Source of the DNA: JANRLJ01 sp034437895
Lineage (GTDB): Bacteria > Chloroflexota > Anaerolineae > Aggregatilineales > Phototrophicaceae
Assembly (NCBI GenBank): GCA_034437895.1
Contig: DAOTTO010000103.1
Coordinates: 1 to 6,143 of the forward strand
DNA: 6,143 nucleotides
Direction: 5' to 3'
Numbering within the stretch: the first letter of the stretch is position 1; every line of letters begins with the position of its first letter. Positions 1 through 5,259 of the stretch are shown here, piece by piece. The notes beneath the pieces were generated by a model that searched no databases, was not told the origin of the DNA, and worked only from the letters and a program-made list of their open reading frames with translations. The position numbers and the translations under genes are program-made.

Positions 1-660
1 ATGAACATTCTCATTGTTTATGCTCATCCCGATCCTCAGTCGTTTTGCGGCGTGATGAAGGATCAAACGCTTAAAGTGTTGGTTGATCGCGGACATTCTG
101 TGCAAGTGTCTGATCTCTACGCGATGAAGTTCAAGGCCGCCGCCGATCCTGATGATTTTACGCATGATGCGCTGGAAAATGGGGCCTTTGAACTCCCCAG
201 TTCACAGCTTTATGCGTCTCAGCACGGGACGTTTGCGCCTGATATTGTCGAGGAGCAGCAAAAAGTTGCTTGGGCAGATTATCTGATTTTTCAATTTCCG
301 TTATGGTGGTATTCTGTGCCAGGGATGATGAAAGGCTGGCTGGATCGGGTGTTGGCGCTGGGTTTTGCCTATGGTCAGGGGCGGAGTTTAGCCGGACGGC
401 GGGCGATGTGCGTCTTGACGACGGGCGGCCCAGCACGGGTCTATACACCGGAGATGCGTCAGGCATTGATCGACTTACTAAATCCCGTCATGCGTGGGAC
501 ACTACATTTTTGTGGACTGCGTGTACTCCCGCCGTATGCGGTGTATGGGGCGGCGAATATGACGGTTGAACAGCGTAACGAGGCGCTGCGCCAGTACAGC
601 GAACTGCTGATTATACTGGAACGGATTGCGCCAGTCGATTATAACAACCTTGACAAATGA
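1..660 (+). CDS. NAD(P)H:quinone oxidoreductase-type flavoprotein (flavodoxin-2 fold)
   Basis: This is a 219-residue soluble protein of the Flavodoxin_2 (NQO/MdaB-like) family. Known members bind FMN or FAD and use NAD(P)H for two-electron reduction of quinones or other electrophiles in the cytoplasm. The sequence shows the typical start MNILIVYAHPDPQSF (residues 1-15), a Rossmann-like beta strand followed by the flavin-phosphate loop. It also has the family core FQFPLWWYSVPGMMKGWLDR (97-116), a GRSLAGRRAMCVLTTGGP strand and loop (127-144) and a C-terminal HFCGLRVLPPYAVYGA (169-184). The length is normal for the family. The ATG is the first base of the window, so its ribosome-binding site cannot be seen, but the N-terminus is where the family begins and the gene looks complete. 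It converges on the stress gene ending at 723. The substrate cannot be told from sequence; general quinone or xenobiotic reductase is a family-level inference. Confidence 0.9.
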   Translation: MNILIVYAHPDPQSFCGVMKDQTLKVLVDRGHSVQVSDLYAMKFKAAADPDDFTHDALENGAFELPSSQLYASQHGTFAPDIVEEQQKVAWADYLIFQFPLWWYSVPGMMKGWLDRVLALGFAYGQGRSLAGRRAMCVLTTGGPARVYTPEMRQALIDLLNPVMRGTLHFCGLRVLPPYAVYGAANMTVEQRNEALRQYSELLIILERIAPVDYNNLDK

Positions 661-663
661 AAA

Positions 664-685
664 GGGCGCACCCCCTTGTGCGCCC
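664..685. terminator. GC-rich hairpin between convergent genes, likely bidirectional terminator
   Basis: GGGCGCAC (664-671) pairs perfectly with GTGCGCCC (678-685) around a 6-nt loop. It begins 3 bases after the TGA of the quinone reductase and lies 37 bp beyond the stop of the minus-strand stress gene. An AAAA run precedes the GGGCGCAC arm, giving a four-U tail when read from the minus strand. The plus-strand tail (caccgtcttt) is weaker. It fits a terminator serving both converging genes. Confidence 0.7.
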
Positions 686-722
686 ACCGTCTTTGAATGT
701 GTCGTCAGGTTCTTGCTGATGC

Positions 723-1433
723 TTAGTTGTTGTTATCAGTACGGGTATAACGCCGCACGGCTGGCGGAACGGAATTCGGCGCTATCGAGCCGGTCGAAAC
801 AGCATCAGCTTCATAATCCGGGTGATCTAAGCGCTCTTCTGCCGTGTAGGGATCGGCCATCGGGTCAAAACCTTGCCAACCACTGGCACGCCATTGGGTT
901 GCACGTTGGTCGAGATCAATCGGGTTATGACGGTGCAGAATATCCGTCGCACGCTGTACATCTGTACCTTCGACTGTTACAGAAACGAGCGCACTACCAC
1001 GACGCAAACTTTCCGCGTAATAGCCCGCTTCTTCCTGCGGCACACCCATATCCACCAAAGAGGCAGTAATGCCACCCGTGATGCCGCCTGTTAATGCGCC
1101 GATACCCGCACCTGCCGCCGCGCCCCCTAGCGCTGCCAATGGTCCTGCTGCGATGATCGCGCCGATACCAGGGATGGTAATGGCAACCAAACCAGCAACT
1201 GCGCCGATCAGTGTACCTACAACGGCACCAAAACCAGCGCCTTCACCACCCGAAACATCTTCGGTCATATCAGTAGTTGTCCCGCGTGCATCAAGATGAC
1301 GCTTAAAATCGCCTTTGGCATCTTGCGCTGCCAGACCGATTTTGCTGCGGTCAAAGCCAGCGCTGACGAGATCACTAACTACGCTGTTAGCTGTTTCAAT
1401 CGAACTAAAAGTTGCGAGTAAAGTTTCGGACAT
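723..1433 (-). CDS. General stress protein 17M/YflT-like protein with glycine-zipper core
   Basis: The 236-residue protein opens with MSETLLATFSSIETANSVVS and SAGFDRSKIGLAA (residues 24-36), the pattern of the general stress protein 17M / YflT-type N-terminal domain. The middle (about 62-124) is a Gly/Ala-rich hydrophobic stretch with repeated GxxxG-type spacing, ending in GGITGGITASLVDMG. This resembles a glycine zipper and could associate with a membrane or oligomerise. A second small alpha/beta part follows (VPQEEAGYYAESLRRGSALV, 131-150, through the ATDILHRHNPIDLD strand and helix). The tail from about 185 is polar and probably disordered. The start is well supported: AGGAGG lies 6 nt before the ATG. 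It is the second gene of a unit with the DUF892 gene 65 bp upstream. The biochemical function of this family is not established; a role in stress protection is inferred from family naming and from the neighbour. Confidence 0.8.
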   Translation of the reverse strand: MSETLLATFSSIETANSVVSDLVSAGFDRSKIGLAAQDAKGDFKRHLDARGTTTDMTEDVSGGEGAGFGAVVGTLIGAVAGLVAITIPGIGAIIAAGPLAALGGAAAGAGIGALTGGITGGITASLVDMGVPQEEAGYYAESLRRGSALVSVTVEGTDVQRATDILHRHNPIDLDQRATQWRASGWQGFDPMADPYTAEERLDHPDYEADAVSTGSIAPNSVPPAVRRYTRTDNNN

Positions 1434-1439
1434 AATATT

Positions 1440-1445
1440 CCTCCT
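1440..1445 (-). promoter_or_regulatory. Strong Shine-Dalgarno of the GSP17M-like gene
   Basis: On the minus strand TAGGAGG stands 6 nt before the ATG at 1433. It is a near-perfect ribosome-binding site. The second gene of the unit should therefore be translated efficiently and independently of the gene upstream. Confidence 0.8.
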
Positions 1446-1498
1446 AAGGAATAAGATTGAGCTTTCAAAATTTGTGTTTATCGATAAGGAGCAGCTTA

Positions 1499-1993
1499 TT
1501 AGCCGCCTTGTGCCTCAGCATTGAGATGAGTTTCAGCGAGCTGAGTCAGTTTTTGATCAGTAGCTTTCTCTTCATCAAGAGTCTGCATCAATAATAGGCA
1601 GGCCGCGTCTTCATTGAGCGCTTCGGCATAAGCATGAACCGTGCCATAAGCCGCGATCTCATAATGCTCCACACGCTGCGCGGCGGCGATGAGGCCAGCA
1701 TCTCTTACAGTATCCGCGCCTTCTTCTTCAATCATTTCCACGCCTTCTTTAATCAGGCCTTCCATACCCTTGCATTTCTTCCCGCTGGATTTTACGCCCA
1801 ACGTCTTGAAGATTTCGTCCAAACGGGTAACGTGTTCTTGTGTTTCCTTGAGATGGGCTTCAAAGCTGTTACGAAGCTGGGTGTTTGAAGCGGCCTTTGC
1901 CATTTTGGGCAGGGCTTCCGTTAATTGGTTTTCCGCGCTGTAAATATCGCGCAGTTGCTCAATATACAGATCATGTAAACTCTCAAGCGCCAT
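1499..1993 (-). CDS. DUF892/YciF-like ferritin-fold stress protein
   Basis: From the chosen start this is a 164-residue protein, the usual size for the DUF892 (YciE/YciF) family of four-helix, ferritin-like proteins linked to stress. The sequence shows the hallmark first helix LHDLYIEQLRDIYSAENQ (6-23), then LPKMAKAASNTQLRNSFEAH, HVTRLDEIF (54-62), the basic Cys-containing loop KSSGKKCKGMEGL (68-80), QRVEHYEIAAYGT (106-118) and LDEEKATDQKL (139-149). Candidate di-metal ligands are E21, E50 or E53, H54, E109, E112 and E142, but I cannot assign them exactly. In-frame codons continue upstream to 2068, but the added residues have no family resemblance. AGGAGA at 2001-2006 is 7 nt from the ATG at 1993 and too close to the ATG at 1999. 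It is followed 65 bp later by the GSP17M-like gene with no obvious terminator between, so co-transcription is likely. Iron or peroxide handling is only a family-level guess. Confidence 0.88.
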   Translation of the reverse strand: MALESLHDLYIEQLRDIYSAENQLTEALPKMAKAASNTQLRNSFEAHLKETQEHVTRLDEIFKTLGVKSSGKKCKGMEGLIKEGVEMIEEEGADTVRDAGLIAAAQRVEHYEIAAYGTVHAYAEALNEDAACLLLMQTLDEEKATDQKLTQLAETHLNAEAQGG

Positions 1994-2000
1994 GTTCATT

Positions 2001-2006
2001 TCTCCT
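2001..2006 (-). promoter_or_regulatory. Ribosome-binding site deciding the DUF892 start
   Basis: AGGAGA on the minus strand lies 7 nt before the ATG at 1993 and only 1 nt before another in-frame ATG at 1999. The spacing favours 1993, giving a protein beginning MALESLHDLY, as family members do. Confidence 0.65.
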
Positions 2007-2030
2007 GTATCACGCTGAGTCGATAACTCT

Positions 2031-2065
2031 AATGTAGCAAAAGGGGCATAAACAAGTCCTGTCAA
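2031..2065 (-). promoter_or_regulatory. Possible promoter upstream of the stress unit
   Basis: On the minus strand a perfect TTGACA (2065-2060) and an extended -10-like TGCTACATT (2039-2031) precede the DUF892 gene. The spacing between TTGACA and TACATT is 23 bp, too long for a standard sigma70 promoter. They may belong to different promoters, or the true -10 may be another sequence. It is recorded as a weak candidate. Confidence 0.3.
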
Positions 2066-2208
2066 CAATCTAAAAACGACCTAAAAGAAAGGTGCGCTTC
2101 TAGTCAGGGATAGGTTTTTGCTTATAGTGGCTTAAGAAATAAAGTGGGCGTTATAAGTAAATCTGCGAAAATAATGTGAAGGATCGGAACAACATCCAGA
2201 GCATTTTT

Positions 2209-2225
2209 GCTAAAACATTTTTAGC
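2209..2225. repeat. Short perfect hairpin at the broken edge of the IS fragment
   Basis: GCTAAAA (2209-2215) pairs with TTTTAGC (2219-2225) around a 3-nt loop. Its right arm overlaps the point where the IS3 OrfA reading frame ends in TAA. It could be a chance palindrome formed at the deletion joint, or a weak structural terminator. Confidence 0.35.
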
Positions 2226-2316
2226 GCTCCAACTCCGCCATGCTCCGCTCGCCTGACAACAGTTGCAGCACGACTTGACTCTTGAATTGGGGGGTAAACT
2301 TGCGTCGCCTGTTCAT
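2221..2316 (-). pseudogene. Truncated IS3-type transposase OrfA (N-terminal 31 residues)
   Basis: The ATG at 2316 opens a 31-codon frame reading MNRRRKFTPQFKSQVVLQLL followed by SGERSMAELER and TAA at 2223-2221. This is the start of the helix-turn-helix domain of IS3/IS911-type OrfA proteins, whose usual N-terminus is of the form M-x-R-R-K-F-T-P-E-F-K-x-x-V-V. A normal OrfA is about 90-110 residues and continues with the recognition helix and a leucine zipper. Here the similarity stops after AELER, and the downstream minus-strand sequence does not resume it in any frame I checked by eye. AGGGG stands about 8 nt before the ATG. The fragment is too short to function as a transposase regulator. 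Confidence 0.75.
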
Positions 2317-2380
2317 GTGATCTGCCCCTTTCATGGACTATGATGCTGCATTTAGCACCGTGTCCAATCTCAGAGGGTCA
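2221..2380 (-). mobile_element. 5' remnant of an IS3-family insertion sequence
   Basis: Read on the minus strand, this piece begins at 2380 with TGACCCTCTGAGATTGGACA, which starts with TG as IS3-family ends do and looks like a terminal inverted repeat. A leader of about 45 bp and the start of OrfA (ATG at 2316) follow. The remainder of OrfA, all of OrfB (the DDE transposase) and the other inverted repeat are missing from the window. The fragment stops at about 2221, so it is an inactive relic. The family call rests on the OrfA N-terminus; the exact boundary of the repeat is inferred. Confidence 0.65.
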
Positions 2381-2420
2381 CTTCAAATCGAAAGTATTGG
2401 TAAAAGATTGAAAAAATATA

Positions 2421-2611
2421 GTTAACATCAGTTTTGGATAGCGCACTTTGACTAACTTTTATGATGTCCTCATCCCCCGTCCCCTTCGCCATGCAATGGA
2501 GAAGAGGAGAAAAACGGTTCACAATGGTTCTTTAAGTCCCCTCTCTACGAAGTGGGGAGGGGATTTAGGGGTGGGGATAGAATGAAAACACTACCCAAAA
2601 CTGAGGTTAGT
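2421..2611 (+). mobile_element. MITE-like inverted-repeat element, copy 1
   Basis: This 191-bp non-coding element ends in 21-bp inverted repeats (2421-2441 and 2591-2611, 17 of 21 paired) close to the consensus TTAACCTCAGTTTTGGATAG. It is flanked by TA on both sides (2419-2420 and 2612-2613), as expected for elements moved by IS630/Tc1-type transposases. Inside are two hairpins. The first is CCCCTTCGCCAT (2481-2492) with ATGGAGAAGAGG (2496-2507), carrying two mismatches. The second is a 16-bp stem, 2533-2548 with 2552-2567, with a GAA loop and three G-T pairs. A further imperfect pairing joins ATCCCCCGTCCCCTT near 2472-2486 to the GGGGTGGGGAT run near 2568-2578. By eye it is aligned without gaps to the copy at 5726-5916, with 171 of 191 bases identical. 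It encodes nothing and must depend on a transposase supplied elsewhere, if it moves at all. Confidence 0.75.
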
Positions 2612-2639
2612 TATATTCTCTATTTGCTTAGAGGCAGGT

Positions 2640-2683
2640 TTGTAATGATATAGGGACGACGAATCGTCCCTACACCATTACAA
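2640..2683. repeat. Two-tier hairpin repeat downstream of the exported-protein gene
   Basis: An outer stem TTGTAATG (2640-2647) / CATTACAA (2676-2683) and an inner stem TAGGGACGA (2651-2659) / TCGTCCCTA (2664-2672) are both perfect. They are separated by a 3x3 internal loop and capped by the tetraloop CGAA. It lies 9 bp beyond the stop of the minus-strand gene. There is no clear U-run after it on the minus strand, so it looks more like a REP-type intergenic repeat or mRNA-end protector than a classical terminator. Confidence 0.6.
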
Positions 2684-2692
2684 GAGCTTATT

Positions 2693-4000
2693 TTAGTTGC
2701 TGGCTTCTGTACCTTCTGGGGTAGCTTCGGCGGTTGCCTCTGCATCTTCTGTTACTTCGAGGGTTGCCTCAACGGCATCAGTCGCTTCTGCCGTTGATTC
2801 GGAGGTCGCCTCAAAGGTGGCTTCTGGCGTGGGCGGCACGAACACCGGCGGCACATTCGGCAGGAACGATGAATCCACCAACAAATTCGGAATATCGAGC
2901 AGCGAGAAAGTCGCCAACGATCCTGTTATATCGGGATAGGTGACTTTTGCTTCTTCGCTGTTAAGGTCGATTCCGGCCTCGCTCAAGACACCATTCGCCA
3001 CATGCAGCGTGCCGTCCGCGCCATTCAACAGCACGACGAGGCCGCTTTGTCCCGCGCCATCAACATTGCTAAAGTTATAGGCAACGGAAAATCCATCAGC
3101 GCCTTCACGGGTGACAGGCAGCACACTGGCGACAGTGATTCCGTCTCGCAGCGACTCGGCAAATGCGCTGGCGGCCTCTTCATCAGCGATGGTCTCCTGC
3201 CGCGCTTCAATGCGGATATAAGTTTCGCCTAAGCCGTCTTCAATGCTCACAGGCTGCCCCGGCGCGTTGTCGGTCACAGCCCACGTTTCGGGATAGCGTA
3301 AGATATGTTTGGTGTTGGTGTCATAAGAGGCGTTCCATGCCAAGGGTGTTCCGGCAAACTGCGGGAGCAGTTGCAGCGTGGCGCTTTCTTCTTCCAGCAT
3401 ATAATTCAGCAGATTAATCGCATTATTGGGTGTGACAATCCGCACCGAATACACGTAGTTGCCTTCTGTCCAGATGGCCTGTCGTGCCAAAAAAACTTGT
3501 CCGGCGCGGCGGGCTTCAAAGTCAATCACGATGCGATTGTCCTCTTGTACGCGGGCGAGTTCCTCCCACCCACTGGTATAACGCGCCCAGCTTGCGGCTA
3601 ATGTTTGTTGATTAAACCGCGCACTCAATTCATCCAGCGATGCGAGGGGGGCAGTCAATTCTTCGACATACGCTTCGATTACGCTCAGCGCATCGCCATT
3701 ATTAAAATTAGACTGCGCCTGAACGCCCGTATTGTTTGGTTGGGTGGGTTCCCAGCCTGTCGGCGCGGCGACAGTAAATAAACCTGACGGATGTAAGTAT
3801 ACACGATCAAAAGAAATACCGCTGAACTCGGTAATTGGCGCGGGGAAGGTGGGTGCGGGGGTTTCAGTCGGCGTACTCGCGGTTGAGACGGGCTGCGTCG
3901 CGTTTTGGGTAAAAAGGGGCAAAATTGCGGAAAGGCCAAGCAGCACAGCCATGAAAATACCAAAGGCTACGCTGAGTCGTCGTGTTGTCTTCTGTTGCAT
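2693..4000 (-). CDS. Signal-anchored exported protein with two similar PsbP/DUF1795-like domains and an EAT-rich tail
   Basis: I do not recognise a named gene. The 435-residue product has a basic N-terminus (KTTRR) and one hydrophobic segment (about 11-31) acting as signal peptide or membrane anchor. No lipobox cysteine is visible. A Thr/Pro-rich linker (33-56) follows. Two modules come next. The first (about 57-215) has YLHPSGLFTVAAPTGWEPTQ; the second (about 225-370) has HILRYPETWAVTDNAPGQPV. Both show the 'sG.f.v..P..W' pattern of PsbP-like or DUF1795-like domains. From about 385 the tail is Pro-rich and then repeats EAT-type triplets (EATFEATSESTAEAT) to the end, probably disordered. The protein should be extracytoplasmic. 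GGAG lies 9 nt before the ATG at 4000, and a good promoter sits at 4066-4038. The gene is alone on its strand, divergent from the GNAT gene. Domain assignment is by pattern only, and no function is proposed. Confidence 0.8.
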   Translation of the reverse strand: MQQKTTRRLSVAFGIFMAVLLGLSAILPLFTQNATQPVSTASTPTETPAPTFPAPITEFSGISFDRVYLHPSGLFTVAAPTGWEPTQPNNTGVQAQSNFNNGDALSVIEAYVEELTAPLASLDELSARFNQQTLAASWARYTSGWEELARVQEDNRIVIDFEARRAGQVFLARQAIWTEGNYVYSVRIVTPNNAINLLNYMLEEESATLQLLPQFAGTPLAWNASYDTNTKHILRYPETWAVTDNAPGQPVSIEDGLGETYIRIEARQETIADEEAASAFAESLRDGITVASVLPVTREGADGFSVAYNFSNVDGAGQSGLVVLLNGADGTLHVANGVLSEAGIDLNSEEAKVTYPDITGSLATFSLLDIPNLLVDSSFLPNVPPVFVPPTPEATFEATSESTAEATDAVEATLEVTEDAEATAEATPEGTEASN

Positions 4001-4037
4001 AAAAATCGGCTCCGGGTAAAGGTCGCAAAACGGGCAA

Positions 4038-4066
4038 ATGATACACTAAAAGCATCTGCGTGTTAA
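4038..4066 (-). promoter_or_regulatory. Sigma70-type promoter of the exported-protein gene
   Basis: On the minus strand TTAACA (4066-4061) and TATCAT (4043-4038) are separated by 17 bp; each matches 5 of 6 consensus bases. Transcription would start near 4031, about 30 nt before the ATG at 4000. Confidence 0.6.
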
Positions 4067-4096
4067 GGTAGTAGTCAATATGAACCGCCATGACCC

Positions 4097-4125
4097 TTTA
4101 CAGGCCGTAAAAAATCGGCTAGAGT
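4097..4125 (+). promoter_or_regulatory. Candidate promoter of the double-GNAT gene
   Basis: TTTACA (4097-4102) and TAGAGT (4120-4125) are 17 bp apart. Transcription from it would begin near 4132. That is after the in-frame ATG at 4126 and about 30 nt before the ATG at 4162, which supports the later start codon. Confidence 0.5.
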
Positions 4126-4147
4126 ATGTCTAAAATACTCAAACAAT

Positions 4148-4153
4148 GGGAAG
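4148..4153 (+). promoter_or_regulatory. Ribosome-binding site deciding the double-GNAT start
   Basis: GGGAAG lies 8 nt before the ATG at 4162. No comparable purine-rich site precedes the upstream in-frame ATG at 4126. Confidence 0.5.
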
Positions 4154-4161
4154 AACATTTT

Positions 4162-5178
4162 ATGACGCTCCAAGCGCTTGAAAAACCTTTAGAAGGCAAT
4201 CTGATCGTCCGACCTGTGACGATAGATGATTTGGAAAACGCTATTAGCCTCTTTAATCTTTGTACAAAACTCGAAATGGGTGTGGAAACAAACACAATCG
4301 AAGATTTACGCAAGGAATGGGAAACGCCAAAGTTTGATCTTGCCACTTCCACCCGCGCCGTCTTTACGCCCGAAGGCAAGATGGTGGGTTATGTAGAACT
4401 GATCGACATCCGCGAACCAGCCGTGCGTCCTTTTGTGTGGGGACGTGTTCATCCTGAATATCGCGGGCGCGGACTCGGCACAATGCTCATCCAATGGGGC
4501 GAGGAACGCGGCAGACAAGCGATTGATCGCTGCCCACCAGAAGCGCGTGTAGTGCTTGGCACATGGGCGCATGAAAGCGCACACGACGGAAAAGCCTTGC
4601 TGGAAGCCAACGGATTCCAGAGTGAACGCGGCAGCTATCAAATGCTGATCGAAATGACGGAAGCCCCGCCTGCCCCCATCTGGCCTGAAGGCATCACCGT
4701 GACCACCTTCGATCAATTTAACGATGCGAAGACGCTCTACACCATTCATCGTGAAGCCTTTCAAGATCATCGCGGTTTCGTCGAAGAAGATTTTGAGATC
4801 GCCTTCGAGCGTTGGTCGCATTTTATGCTCAAGGGCGAAAATTATGACCCAACGGCATGGTTTTTGGCAATGAAAGATGGCGAAATCGCAGGCTATTCGC
4901 TGTGCGAACCCAAAGCATGGGATGATCCTGACAAAGCCTTTGTGGAAATACTTGGTGTACGCCGTGCGTATCGCAAGCAAGGGCTTGGATTGGCGCTGCT
5001 GCATCACACCTTTGGCAAATTCTGGAAACGTGGCACGAAGAAAGTCGGCTTGGGCGTGGACGCGACCAGCATTACCAATGCCGTCGCGCTCTATGAACGC
5101 GCCGGGATGCACGTCTTCCGCCGCTTTGATATGTACGAGAAGGAACTGCGCCCAGGTGTGGAACTATCCACCCAGTAA
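4162..5178 (+). CDS. Double-domain GNAT-family N-acetyltransferase
   Basis: This 338-residue cytoplasmic protein carries two GCN5-related acetyltransferase domains, which transfer acetyl from acetyl-CoA to an amine. The first (about 14-165) has LIVRPVTIDDLENAISLF and the acetyl-CoA pyrophosphate loop RGRGLG (101-106) after VWGRVHPEY. The second (about 178-332) has ITVTTFDQFNDAKTLY, VEILGVRRAYRKQGLGLALL with the loop RKQGLG (271-276), and the C-terminal ALYERAGMHVFRRFDMYEKE, a canonical GNAT end. Both CoA loops look intact, so both domains may be active. An in-frame ATG at 4126 would add 12 residues, but the promoter, the ribosome-binding site and alignment with the paralogue (MTLQ against MAFQ) favour 4162. 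A paralogue follows 81 bp downstream, separated by a terminator. The substrate is unknown; antibiotic, mycothiol-like or peptide substrates are all possible for this architecture. Confidence 0.9.
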   Translation: MTLQALEKPLEGNLIVRPVTIDDLENAISLFNLCTKLEMGVETNTIEDLRKEWETPKFDLATSTRAVFTPEGKMVGYVELIDIREPAVRPFVWGRVHPEYRGRGLGTMLIQWGEERGRQAIDRCPPEARVVLGTWAHESAHDGKALLEANGFQSERGSYQMLIEMTEAPPAPIWPEGITVTTFDQFNDAKTLYTIHREAFQDHRGFVEEDFEIAFERWSHFMLKGENYDPTAWFLAMKDGEIAGYSLCEPKAWDDPDKAFVEILGVRRAYRKQGLGLALLHHTFGKFWKRGTKKVGLGVDATSITNAVALYERAGMHVFRRFDMYEKELRPGVELSTQ

Positions 5179-5201
5179 CAAGCGATGAGCAATGTGTAAT
5201 C

Positions 5202-5233
5202 AATTAAAGACGACAAAAAGGTCGTCTTTAATT
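5202..5233 (+). terminator. Intrinsic terminator after the double-GNAT gene
   Basis: AATTAAAGACGAC (5202-5214) pairs perfectly with GTCGTCTTTAATT (5221-5233) around the loop AAAAAG, followed by TTGCTTATATTTT. The 13-bp stem with a U-rich 3' side starts 24 bp after the stop codon. It ends 26 bp before the next ATG, so it could also attenuate read-through into the GNAT paralogue. Confidence 0.8.
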
Positions 5234-5248
5234 TTGCTTATATTTTAT

Positions 5249-5254
5249 AAGGAG
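5249..5254 (+). promoter_or_regulatory. Shine-Dalgarno of the GNAT paralogue
   Basis: AAGGAG lies 5 nt before the ATG at 5260. The site is intact even though the coding sequence behind it is broken. A separate promoter is not evident: only the AT-rich TATATTTTATAA (5240-5249) precedes it, without a convincing -35. Confidence 0.6.
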
Positions 5255-5259
5255 AGAGC

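Larger units (their letters stand above)
1994..2692. other. Gene-free stretch between the stress unit and the exported-protein gene
   Basis: This 699-bp interval has no intact gene. From left to right it holds the leader and candidate promoter of the stress unit (about 1994-2065), an AT-rich stretch with nothing I recognise (2066-2208), the IS3-like fragment (2221-2380), a short AT-rich spacer (2381-2420), the 191-bp inverted-repeat element (2421-2611), a spacer, and a hairpin repeat (2640-2683). It looks like a landing zone for mobile DNA. Confidence 0.7.

Noticed and set aside
626..1299. Several plus-strand open frames of 73-147 codons opposite the GSP17M-like gene, including a Pro/Ala-rich one
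   Set aside because: The Pro/Ala-rich frame is the reverse complement of the Gly/Ala-rich zipper; none has family resemblance or a ribosome-binding site.
1994..2068. Upstream extension of the DUF892 gene to 2068 (25 more residues)
   Set aside because: The added residues do not resemble the family's N-terminus, and the ribosome-binding site at 2001-2006 lies inside the extension, correctly spaced for 1993.
4126..4161. Start of the double-GNAT gene at 4126
   Set aside because: There is no ribosome-binding site, the predicted transcription start is near 4132, and the paralogue aligns from the ATG at 4162.
4306..5112. Long open frame of 268 codons on the minus strand opposite the double-GNAT gene
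   Set aside because: It lies wholly antisense to a clear double-GNAT gene, has no recognisable domain and no good ribosome-binding site. It is a codon-composition shadow.
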